From: Sipunculus nudus
Taxonomy: Eukaryota; Annelida; Sipuncula; Golfingiida; Sipunculidae
Reading direction: 5' to 3'
NCBI GenBank assembly: GCA_026874595.1
Contig: CM049316.1
Span: forward strand, 13,692,839-13,756,838
Length of the DNA: 64,000 nt
Shown here: positions 1 to 12,400 of the stretch, piece by piece
How the letters are laid out: every line of letters starts with the position of its first letter
Numbering within the stretch: position 1 is the stretch's first letter
Position numbers and translations under genes: made by a program
Notes under the pieces: generated by a model
Database searches by the model: none
Seen by the model: only the letters and a program-made list of their open reading frames with translations
Told to the model about the DNA's origin: nothing

Positions 1-157
1 ACATCTAACATTATGCCGAATTTTGGATTCCTAGGTCTTACGGTTTCAAAACGTGCCACATCTACGGACGGACGGACGGACGTACGGACAGACGGACGGA
101 CAAACGACAGACAATGGACCACGACTATAGCTCAGATGACTTAGTCAGCTGAGCTAA
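1..157 (+). repeat. 3' tail of a Helentron/HINE-like element (H1 family)
   Basis: Matches the last 160 bp of the H1 copies at 10686 and 16905: a conserved lead-in, a (GGAC)n microsatellite at about 65-103, then a terminal hairpin at 128-156. The loop is shortened to one base here. The 5' part is outside the window. Positions 158-348, the rest of this intron, show nothing recognisable. Confidence 0.8.
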
Positions 158-348
158 AAATCATCACACATGATGTTGACTGGTTTGGAGTCAATTTAAA
201 AATATTATTCAGATTTATGAGTCTTTTTCAACATTTGTGAATGCCTGAGAGATTCCCCACTTTGTCAATTTTGAATAGAGCTGGAAAAATATGATTTAGG
301 TAGAGGAGAACCCTTGGGTTTGACCTTGACCTGAATTAACGAGGTTAC

Positions 349-455
349 CTTCTGTACACAGGTGCTCGTCTGGATACGGCACGTTAAAGTTGACAGAGCT
401 GAGAGGATTCTCTGCTGGAAGTGGAGGCACTGACAAACCGTACTTCTTGATGGCT
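349..455 (-). CDS. CEP192: CEP192 exon 28, last exon in the window
   Basis: 107 nt, residues 2248-2283. Acceptor TTTATTCTACAG|AGCCATC; donor GAAG|GTAACC, phase 1, so the gene continues below position 1. [20 protein letters not shown] and [10 protein letters not shown] correspond to human LPEHSVLQNINFVEAFQDEL. The human protein has several hundred more residues after this point. Confidence 0.93.
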
Positions 456-3400
456 CTGTAGAATAAACCAGAATACAAACCTTAACAGTAAAGACTACTT
501 TAGACAAGCTGGATGCAGATTTCAGCAAATTTTATTTACATTTGCCAATGTGTCTCAGTAATTATATAGTCTCATATAGATATAACATTAAATGAAAAAC
601 AGATACCTACCTATTTTAAAATAATAATTCTAAAAATACACAGGCAACTTCCATAGTTATTTATATTTAAGAATTGTTAAAAATGTAAAAATTCTGATAA
701 TGTATCACACATTAGTAATTTCTGAGTATGGAAAAAATCTTGCCTGACACAAATGCGTGTATGTATGCTTTTAGTATCAAATCTCTATGGTACATTATGG
801 TCATTTTCAAATATTTTAATTTTGCTTAATTGAATAAGAATTAATTATTCTGAGAACTTAATCGTAAAAATCATAAGCTAGTAATGATTTAAAGCCATAC
901 TGCAAACTGCACTTATTATCTGCAGACTGCACTTGATATTGACATAATAGTGAAATACAAGGTGTACCTTCTACACATCCGGCGACAGATCTCATCACCA
1001 TAATAGAACACCACCGTTCCGATAATTGACGGTTTCTTTTCACACATGGCTTCATCTTTGAGCTCAGGTTTCAGCACCACGATCACAGTCTGCAAACGCA
1101 AAATATACCTCAACATCAAGCAAGAATCAACAAATAAACAACTTGTCCCTGGGATTTACAGGCAAAAGTCACATTATTCAATTCCAATGTACCATATTAC
1201 ATCTTATGAGCACTTAACTTTCTGATATATGAAGGCTTCCATACCTGAAGCGTGTGGAGGGCATAGTTTTTAAAATATACAGAAATAAGACCAGATTAAT
1301 ACCATTGTTATACCATGAACAGAGAAAATGAAATGTACCAATATATCAAATAAAGTTTATTTTTCCTTTGTACATGATAAATGAATACCGTATAATATAC
1401 ATATCAGATTATGCTTGATAAAGCAAAATTCAAGAGTTTAATTACTTTTCTCATATATGAAGTTTCCCATCCCTGAAGAGCATCCCCACCCTCCCACAAT
1501 TATCCTGATTTTGTCAAATTCTGACTGGAAAATCTGATCACCCATGTCATGTTGTACAAGTGATGTAGTGTCAATAAATCTGAATTTGTAGTATTCATTT
1601 TTTCAAGAATATATAAATGATATGATCATCTATGATTAAAAGGAATGGTGAGTATGGATTGCTAGCAATAAACACTTTGTCAGGAATCAGAAAATCATGA
1701 GGGGGTGCTTATTAGGGCTAGGGCACTAAAAAGGTAGATTATGATTCTTTATTTGCTGACATCGTAAAACAATGAGACCCACTCACCTTACTCTGCCCCG
1801 CTGGAATCACAAATTCGCTCAGCGGGACCACCATCTTGGTTGTTCTATCCTTACAACTGAGATCTGTAACATCAAGACAATCCTTTCAATATTCTATTGT
1901 TATAACATCCATGGTACTGAAAGTACTTAATTTCAAAGGAATGAAACCAAAGAACTTTTTCCAATTTGAGAAGAAAAGTTCAGTGATTTGTGAAACATTA
2001 CTGTGTTTCTCTTTTTTTTTTTGTTCTTTTAGACCTGGCCATCTGGGGTCTGTTTTAATAAGGTGCCTTGTCAAAATATTTTGCATGATATATCATGGAG
2101 CGAACTGTTGGGCCAAGGCACCTGTCACATTTTAGCCAACTCTCAAACTTCAATCCAAAATAATGCTCATGAAACAGAATCCTGATATTTGAACAGATGC
2201 AAAAATTTCATACTTCTCCAAATCCAGAAAATGAGTTTATACTTAAGCACATTATTATGACTGGTGTTTGTAATTGGACTTATCTAGAGTCCCTGTTATA
2301 TGTGGATTGTTGAATAAAACCTTAGGTTAAACTGTGAGCCTCCAGGAAGGCTGATGCTCTCATATGCAACTGCTGATAAAGAATCTAGTGATGACTTATA
2401 GTTTTGAGATGATTTCTAAGACATAAAATAATTTAAAGCTTTTAAATGAACACCATTGTGAATAAATCTCATTATAATAAACTGTGAATAAATCTCATTA
2501 TATATAAATAACCAGGTAAACATTAACATCCTTTAAAATTTTGTTTCAATAGATATTTGAATATGGAAGGTTACACTTTATAATCTGTTCATAAATTTTT
2601 AACTTTCTCATAATCTTAACCCTATAAATCCAATTCATGGAAAATGATATTCAAGAAGATCCATAAATAAGGTTTCAAGAATAAAATATCTGGGCATACA
2701 TGCATACCTGTAAAACATAGCTGCTTGACATACGCAGCCCATAATCCTTTGTTTCTAATGGTAACTTCCTTCATAATGGTGTTGCCCGCGGTGACTGGAA
2801 CATTTGTCCAGTAACTGGCTTTGTGACTCTCTTTGACGTCCTCTAACAGCAGGTTAGATGTGCCACCGTAGCCTCGCAGATGAACCTGTATCACAAGTAT
2901 ATAAAAAATGTTGTAGGTTTTAAGTCCCTTTCCTATGTTCAGATGGCTTTTACAATTTAATTCCAGATGGTAGCTCCCCGGGGACGCTACAGACCCCCCA
3001 TATGGTTTTAGTTTGCCAGGAGCATATATACACAGTTGGTTAATTATTCCAGTACCCATTTACACTGCTGGGTGGAAGAAGCATGTGCGTGGCTGAGACC
3101 TTGCTTATGGTTCTCAGCACAGAAGTGACAGGCTACAGCATTCATACCTATCACCGCTTGATCACAAGTCAGCCATCTGCAATTACACCACCATGCTCTG
3201 CAAAACAGCTGGATACTTGAAAGTGAATATAGTTAGACGGATGTCTATACTGTATTACAGTAAGCAAGACTTACACAAGACTGGTTTCCATCAAAACTGG
3301 ATTAAACGTGTGGAGGGCAATCTTTTTTTTTAAATATTCACAAACAAGATCAGATGGCACAAAGGTTATTTCATAACCTAAGGAAATAGAGGTGTGCCAA

Positions 3401-6400
3401 AATAATGATAAACATTATCACACCTGTGAATATTACAATCAGATATTGTAAGGCATAAAATTTCATGAATTCATGTACTTTAGCATTTTTTACCTACTCC
3501 TAACAAAAATTGTATGTTGAGGTATTATCATGGAAAAGAAGATGGGAGGTTGATACAATAGTACCTAAATTGTTTGACAATGTTTCACAACAAACATTTT
3601 ACAAGAAGACTAACATAATAAAGTTGACCACATTAACTTAATACCTTTGTCTACACATCAATACTTAGGGCTGGAACAGGCAGCAAACTTTATATTCCAT
3701 CACTATGTGAAGGTTTGCTACGGCACTTTAATGTGCAAGAAAGCCTTTTTTAATGGAAAGAAACTGCTTAGATTTACCGGCATAATTAACAACTGCATTA
3801 TATATGAAATCAGAAATGGAGTTCTTTGCTTGGATTACTTGGACTTGAGTTTTCCTTCAGCAAAGCACATCAGACATCAAAACTACATACCAAATACTTG
3901 ACGCCTTTGTCCACAAGTCGGAGACTAAGTTTAGCCCTGGCTGGAGCAGCCTTGGAGGGGGCATACAGCACGTGCACGGGCAGCCCCTCGCCAGGCTTCA
4001 TCATAACTTCCTTGGAGTCTGACAGTTTCTGATGTTCACCAAACAGGCTCTGCAGCTGTCACAACAAACATGTCAAACGTTATCTTCTGGTGCTGTTAAC
4101 CACTCTTGCACTTAAAACTTGTATATTCTCAATCGTCAGCTGATGTTATAATGCAACCAAACCAAGATACAAATGAAAATGCAGTATGAAAAGGTAGCCT
4201 CTCTGATGAGGACAGAAAAAAGTTAAACAGAGCAAATGACAGATGTATGCATTGTATGGGGCATACTTTGTAAAACTGATTTTTGCTTGATTTCGAAGTC
4301 AAGACCATTATTTGCTTGGAGACCAAGACCTTTATTAAAAGTGATGGTGGTTAAGAAGTACACCATGAGAATGGGTTATCAGCAACTTTACCTGGAAATC
4401 TTCTGTGCTTCCCTGGATCATCATCCGTAACCTCAATGGCTCCTTACTGTCCAGCTTCAGGGTAACACTCTGTTGTCTGAAAACATAAAATCAAGCACAT
4501 GATTTAACATACATAAGCCACTACACTGTGGAAACAAAATCAAATTACCTAGGTTGGTTTGTGCATAATCAAAGAAAGAGCTGAACAAAATTTGTCCTAC
4601 AAGTAACAAATGCACAAGGTTTCCTTTAGTTTTACTGATTCTTTATTGCTGAATGTCATATTCTACATTTTGTGAACTTACATTAAAACCTGTAGATAAA
4701 GTTCTACATGAAAAGATTCTCCAATGCAGCTTTCCTAAGACAGACAGAATCAACCAATCACTGTCTAATTTTTAATTTATACTAATAAGCTGACAGATCC
4801 ATTTGACTAACTTCTATATAATGTTATTCCATCATCAGTGTGATATCTAGTGATTCCTAAGAGGTTTTTGATTATCATTTGACTGGAACATCACCTGTTA
4901 TTGTATATAATATAAAATGTAAGAATGAGGAGTTGATACTTACAATGCCCTGCCTATGGGTACCCCACCCCACAAAAGTACATCCTTATCACTCAACAGT
5001 AGATTGGTGGGTGGGGGTAGGACAGGAGGGGGCGGGGCAATCTCCCCTATTAGGGGGATCTCATACACAGGTCCACTTGGTTCAATCTGTACCTGCATAT
5101 GGCTGAAACAGAAAAAAAAAAATTCAATATGATAAAATTAATCTGCATCACTAAGGAGACTATTTACCTCACACGGCAACCTAAGTTAGTCTGATGACAC
5201 GGTTCATGTAATGAAAACACACTACTGTAGGATATTCCACAGATCTACCCTTACATATATATACCCCTTCTAAGTGGAATAACCCATTTACACCCCTATG
5301 ATATAGTAGGCTGCCCTAAAGGTCAGAGAGAGGGATAGACTTCACATGTTCACTGGCTGTCTGAGTAGATAGGGCTGGCCTCTGTAAAATATGACAATCA
5401 TTCAGCCTATGGCTCTAAAGCCTAGGTCTCACTTAACATGTTCTGTCTACAGTTCACCACATTCTTGAAAGTCATGGGAGGACTTGGTAGGACGTGGCCT
5501 TTACAGTAGGAAACCTTAGGGGAACATCAATTAACGTGGGTGGTCGTGCTGGGTCCACATTCCTTTTGAAATGTTCAAAATGAACGGGACAGAACGTGGT
5601 CCCTGGCATAAAAATCTGCACCCCGTGGCACCTGGATAGAACTGATTTGGCGTGTCAAACCCTGGGAGATGGGCCATGGTAAATCCTCTTGTTACCCCAG
5701 AACTTTGTCCATTGCCTTAGGATACCATAGGAAAATGTCACTAAAGTTGGTTACCGTGACGCTGCCGTGACAATGCCCAAAGAGAATGTAAGTAACAGTA
5801 GCAGTACTGTAAGAAGAACGTGGCCAGCACTGGGAAGAATGGCTCCCGAGAAAGAAAAAAGAAAACAAAACAGCAGTCAACGGTGGAAACATAACTTCCT
5901 GTCGGCTCCTGCGAACGGAGAACATCATCAACATCATCATTTCATCACATGCTTAAGGAGCCCACAGTACGGAGTCCTGACTCCTATACGCTGGTGGTGC
6001 TCGAGGAGCGAACTTCATTTGCCTTGCCTACTGGGAAGAATGGGGCCTACCCACGTTCTTCTACGGCAAGCTACGTGTTACCGTAGGAAAATGTGGTTAA
6101 TACTGTAGCAGACTCCGTGGATGAACGTGAAATACCGTGGGAAGAATATGCCACAAACGTGGGCTTCAATTTCATCATGTTCATTTCTGACAATGCAATG
6201 TTCTGGTTTAACATAGCTGAAAAGTGAGACACTGTAGAAAGAAGTGGTAAGTTAGACCTCGGCTTTAGGCAAGTCCGTGAGTAGCTAGGGTCTTACTCTT
6301 AGCATAATAGGAGACAGATGAAGTCCTACACCATGATGTGGTTGTGAAAGAAGTATTCAACCCATTACATAAACCCTATGTCAGAAATCAAGTAAACATG

Positions 6401-9400
6401 TATATGCCAGCATATTAACACATGTTATGAGGTTACTTATACTGTTTTAGAAGTCAGGCATGTTATTTTCTTTCTGATAGGTTAAAAGTTCAGTACAGTT
6501 GGGCTGTTCCAAGCAAAATTCATACAGAAGCACCAACTTTTCAACAATTCTTGCATGAATTGCCTTGAAATTAAGTATGTATGTAGACCATATACTTATC
6601 CACTGAATTGTTTTAAATAAGGTATTTTTACATTATCATTCCACACATCCAGTCTCATCACATATGCTCAGGCCTACAACTCAGCTCTTGTCTCTTCACA
6701 AGACTATCCAACACATGGGCCATATCATAAAAACAAAAATTCATGTTAACCACCCACTAAGTATTTTCTAGTAATAATTACCAAAATTAAGGCACAGCCA
6801 AGATATTCAGGGGTGTTCCAAGATACAATCAAAATGAAAAGATTTCTCAGGGAATTCCAGGTGTGATAAAAACAATTAGGATAATCTAGAAGAGGGAAAC
6901 TCAAGACTTCATAATCACAGCTTACCTGTTGTATACAGCAGGTTCTTGGCTTTTCCTCGGAGGTTCAAACAGAACAACCACCTCTGAATCTCCCCCGGGT
7001 GGCATTGTGACCTCATTCAGTGGGAGATGGAACAGATCTCGATGCTCGGTGACATACAAGAGAAGCTGAAGGGGGATGTTTCCTGCGTTCCTCATCTGTA
7101 GTCGGTAACTGCTGCTTTCAGAACCCTTCACTGTCAGCTTGATTTGCTATATTAAAATGTACATCTGTTACATATACCTGGAATTTTATTTGCAAATATT
7201 TAAAAATACAAAATATTTATTATTAATAATTCTCATAATCATATCAGTAGTACTCTCCTGGAAATAACAGTGCAGGCAGAGTCTGAAGTTATCACTAAAA
7301 TTACATGTATAGGATTATTTCACTGCCTGCAGATTGAAACATCGGGACTGAATCCATTATGTTAATGTTGTAGTTGTAAATTAGTAAAGTATTTATAATT
7401 TAATGGAGAAATTATGAAAGATTTTCAACAGCCAAAAAATAAATTCAATAACCTTTAATGGTGTTTTGACTTTTTTCTAAAATTTCATGACTTTTCAGCA
7501 CTTTTTTCGAACTAAAAATTCACATATTCAGACCTACTTTTTTTTAAATCTTTTTACAGAACAGTTTATGATTGATCATTTCATTATATATATATGTTAA
7601 ATATATAGCATGTAACAAAATTTACCTCTAGTGAGTAAGGTATATGCAGCTTGTTGTATCCAGCAACTCCTGTCAAATTGACAGAGGCCACATCCATGGA
7701 GCCTGACGGCACATCAACTGTGATGCTGAGCTGAGCCTTAAATACCTCAGGCGGGCCCATCACACCTCCTACAGTAAGAGGTGTGTTTTATTTATCATAA
7801 ACTCACACACACACACACCATGTGTGTCACACAGCATGCAAAGGTAAATGATGGCCAACACCAACAGGCTAAGGCTGCTTTTCCATATGCAAGGCAGAAA
7901 CTTTCTGTATGCATTTGCTGCGCAGCAATCGCATACCCTCCTGTCATTGCTGAACTGGCTCAAAGACACAAGGACAGTACCAAAACTGGGAAACCCCATA
8001 TGTGATACCAATTAGGTGGAATTCCTATGCTTTTGCCAAGTGGCAAACGCAGTACTCCAGCATGACTGGATTCCAAAAATGACACATGTTTGCCGCGTGG
8101 CAATCACACAGAAATAGAACATGGCTTTTTAACTTGACAGATTTTTGCTGCGTGGCAAACGCAGGGCAAAATGCATATATGGAAAAACACCCTTAAGCTG
8201 AAATAAAAGAGTGACTGGACAAGTGGCTTATGGAAAATGATGCACAGCTTAATTTTAAAGTTTGACATTATGTAATTAGTGATAAAGAAAAATACAGACT
8301 TACCAGCTGATGGAATAACTCAAGTACGACTGACCACTGGAGACAAATATATGGGGAGGTGTATACAAATACTACTGGCTGATACAATTTAGAACACAAA
8401 TTATTTTGATATAAAAATCTTAAATGAATTGTATGCCAACCCAATCACCAAACAGTGGTTTACAACCCCGGTATTTACAAAATTTGCCTTTTGGATGTTC
8501 AAAGTGAAACAGATAAATGGCCATTCCAAAAGATCAGACCTCTTAGAGCTGAAAGAATTTTGAAAAATTTACCTTGTTTTTCTCTGTATGGGGGACGGAA
8601 AAAGACCACTGTTTCACAGAACTCCTCTGTATCGTTTACTGTGCCAGGTAGGAGCATATTTGTTATAGATGGTGCCAGTGATGGTGTTTGTGGCCTACTG
8701 GTCTGGGAAATGATTGACACATCTCCGGAGGAATGCTCCTTGAAGCTGAAGTAGTTGCCTGAGGAATGACTCTGAAAGGTACATAAACATATAAAAAATA
8801 GCATAATTTGTTGTTTAGAAGTTTATGCTCACATGACATGGCATCAATGTTCACATAACAGGTTTGAATATAAATTTGCATAAAAACAGATCACTATTTT
8901 ATACATATATATATATTAAACCATATACCAACTGCACAGTAAATCATCATGTATCCAAATCGCACTGTTACCCATAAAATTTACTGTCCTTTACCTTGTA
9001 TGTTACCTGTGATTCCAAGATTAGTATTATGAATTACAGTGGAACCCCACAATTACGACCACCCTGGGGACTGAGCAAAGTGGTCGTAATTTGGGGGTGG
9101 TCGTATTTGTGAAACTCTTACCGTGGTCGCATATAACACGCTCATATTTAAAGTGTTTCAGAGTTTATCTATTGCATATCTTTAATGTGAATTATAACAA
9201 AATATTTTCCTTAGCGGAGGACCCTTATTATGAATGATTTTTTTTTTGGTGTGCGTTTCTGAACATATTTATTCATGATAAAAAATGAATATACATGTAC
9301 ACATACGTAGTGACTGATGATTAACAAATAATAAAACTAAGGCAATATGATTACAACCTACTGAATGCATATTGAACATAATCAGGGCTGTCATATATTT

Positions 9401-12400
9401 AGCCTTCCGCTTGAGTATATATTGAGTGCAATTCAGTTTTCCCGACGCTAAACTGCTGAGGCATTTGGTACTGACTGCGCATAGTGTTGCCGCCTTGATT
9501 AACGCCACTTTATCCTTCAAGGAGAGCTCTTTTAGAGTCCTAACAGCAAGCAATTTAAATGCAAACTTAACCAGTAGAGAAATAAACTGACAACCATCTA
9601 TCAGAAAAGGCAAGTTAATGTGAGGGATTTTCCCCCATGCAAGCTTTATTTATACATTTTACTGACTGCTCAATACCCAGTGTCAATAAGGTATGAACAC
9701 ATTTAGGATTAACTAGGTCGTTAATTTTACTAATGAGGATCGAACAATATGTGATGAGTTGAAATATTCAGCCCGCAAGCCCACACTTCAGGTAGCTGTA
9801 ATACAGGTGATCACTGAGGGGCAATTAGCATCTGACCCCAGGTCAGACCGGCTCATTAAGTAATCAGGCAGATGGTTACCCTCTTTGATTTTTAACCTAC
9901 ACCTCAACGAGTCTCAATGAAGACACAGAGTCGGGAAGATATGCGGGACCAGATTAACACTCGGGTTAAGAAACCTTGTTACCCGCGTTGAACTTTCGTT
10001 AAGGCGCCTGTGACAAGACGCAGCCATTGACTCGTGACAAATGTTGTTTCAGTACTTCTCGGCGGTGGTCGCATTAGCGGGGTCGCATTAGCGCTGGGGC
10101 CAGGAAATCTGGTTGTAATTCTGAATTCAGGGGTGGTTAGTTTTGAGTAATTTTTAAACATAAATAAACTAAAAAAAATTTGGGACCAAGAAAAATGGTC
10201 GTAATTGTGGGGTGGTCGCAATTGTGGGGTGGTCGCAAGGCGGGGTCCCACTGTATATCTATCTTTCAAATAATCTATAACTAATGATCAATAATTTCCA
10301 TTCATTCAAGTCCTATGTATTCAAATCCAACTGTTATGATTTTGTGCACTTATTATTAAATTTGATACTTTCATATAATAATGGATAACTCTTTGTGGGC
10401 AGTTGTTTGGTAAGATCCATAAAATGGAAACCTGCAACTGTAAATGGAAATTTGCAAAATTCATTTTTCAACTTTTACATCCCAGTAAATGTCAATATGC
10501 AAGCTTGTACTAACTGTGGTAATGGCTAGTCTCAATGGAATGGTTGCTCTTCCCCTATTGGCTAATGAAACCGGAAGTCCTTTTTCGCTGCCCCAGGAGA
10601 TGGCACCAAAGTCTGCAACACCATCTGAAGGGACTAAAACCTGTGAAAAATTATAAAACAACATTTGAAAGCTGTAGACAAGATTAACAAGGGACCCATG
10701 GGTCACGGGGCTCAGCTGTTAAATATGATAAAAAAATATGATTTAGAAAGGAGGCACATGCTTGTTTTGTGTGGAAATAAATATAAGCTGTATTATGAGT
10801 TGTGGGTGTTTAGCTTATGTATGATTTTGATAGTATCTTTGGAGACAGGGAAGAGGATTGATTTCATTTATTTTATTAACAAATGGAGTGCCATTGTCAC
10901 ACAGATTTTGACTTGGCCATATAACTTATAAGCAGAACATATAATATAAGAGTTTAACTATTTATTAAAAATAATTACAAATTGTCCCAAATACAATTTT
11001 TATTAAAAATAATAAGAGAATCGTATGATTTTTTAAAATAAAATACAACTGAAATGATTATTAAAATAATATCAAAGAATATATTCATGAATGCATTCAT
11101 GAATACATTTTGAAAGTATTTGCACTGGTATTCATATACTTTCATTTTTACCTGAAATCCCATTCTTATGCAAGAAATTTTATAATAGAGTACATATTCA
11201 TATTCGTATTCAAATACATTTGCGAAGTATTCGCACCATGTCTGGTATTTATTCAGTTTTCACCAAACAATGATTTTGAGAATCCAGAATATACTAAATT
11301 CACTCATTTAAATAATGATCATAAGTACCTGGTTTTATGGCTTTTATTCATATTAAAAAAATAAATGTAATATATTCATTTTGGACTAATTTCACATCAA
11401 TGTACACACTAGACACAGCAGGAATCTAGATTAATATTATCAACTGCATCTTTGTCTATCATTAATTTCCTTCATATGATCCCTAATGATTAGTAATGAA
11501 TAATATGATTTATTTTTTTTATCATTAAAATTGAACTGAAAAATACCATAGGTGACTGCATAGTGTTATTTGGAATATGTGACATTCTATCAATCGATAC
11601 AAGATTCTTATATCATCAGTAACTGCACGTTAATTTCCTGTTATTATCAACTAACGAATTCCTTTTCTTTTTTTCTTTAATTTGTAATTAAAAACCAATA
11701 AAAATTTATTAATTTATTGTTTATTGTTATGTTGTTAGTTAAAACTACTAGATGAGTTGGGTTGGACACCTGGATCAACTGTGGCTGGCCATAAGCTGCC
11801 TGGCTGCCCCAGTGTATCCCTCATGTCAAGCGTGCATAATTTGCTGAAAGTTCAACAAGGTCAACATACAGATGACTCAAGAGGGGCTGGATTAAGCCTG
11901 TGTCTGACATGGTCTCATAAAAACATTAATAAAAGCTTCAATTTTTGGCAAATTTCTTTCAGCTTTCTAAACTAAAAAGCTGAAATCCTTAAGTGTGCAT
12001 GATATGAAAATTATATCAACAGTGCTCACAGGAAACAAACATGCCATGGTCAAAGTTGGGCAAAATTTAAGCTACTTATTTTATATTTATACTAATAACT
12101 TATAAAATTTGAAAAATTCAGAACTAATTTTGTGTATTTAATTGAATCTTGATAAAATAATGTTACATCCCTGACAAAAAATCTCTACCTTCAGCAATCC
12201 TTTTGGTAAGGGAGTAAATATATTTCTTGATTTTTTACAATGTGCATTATGATTGGGCCAATAACTTAAAACAATTATGCAATACTGACATCATTTCTGG
12301 CATGTGTATTGAGAATGTATAGAAAAATGTGTATATTATATATGATTAAAGTCAGATCAGTGGTTTTGATTTAAGGCAGTCTTGAAGTGTAACAATGGGT

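Larger units (their letters stand above)
456..4943. other. Introns between exons 28 and 22, no features seen
   Basis: Introns 456-967, 1090-1786, 1864-2707, 2886-3890, 4056-4391 and 4477-4943. AT-rich, no ORF with coding character on either strand, no long repeats seen. Short phrases recur in the introns at about 1200-1500 and 3280-3500 (near TGTGGAGGGCA and CAAATAA...AGACCAGAT), suggesting an old diverged repeat too weak to delimit. Confidence 0.6.

Noticed and set aside
5767-6108. 113-codon plus-strand frame
   Set aside because: Inside a MITE-like element; composition follows the GC-richer repeat and no domain is visible.
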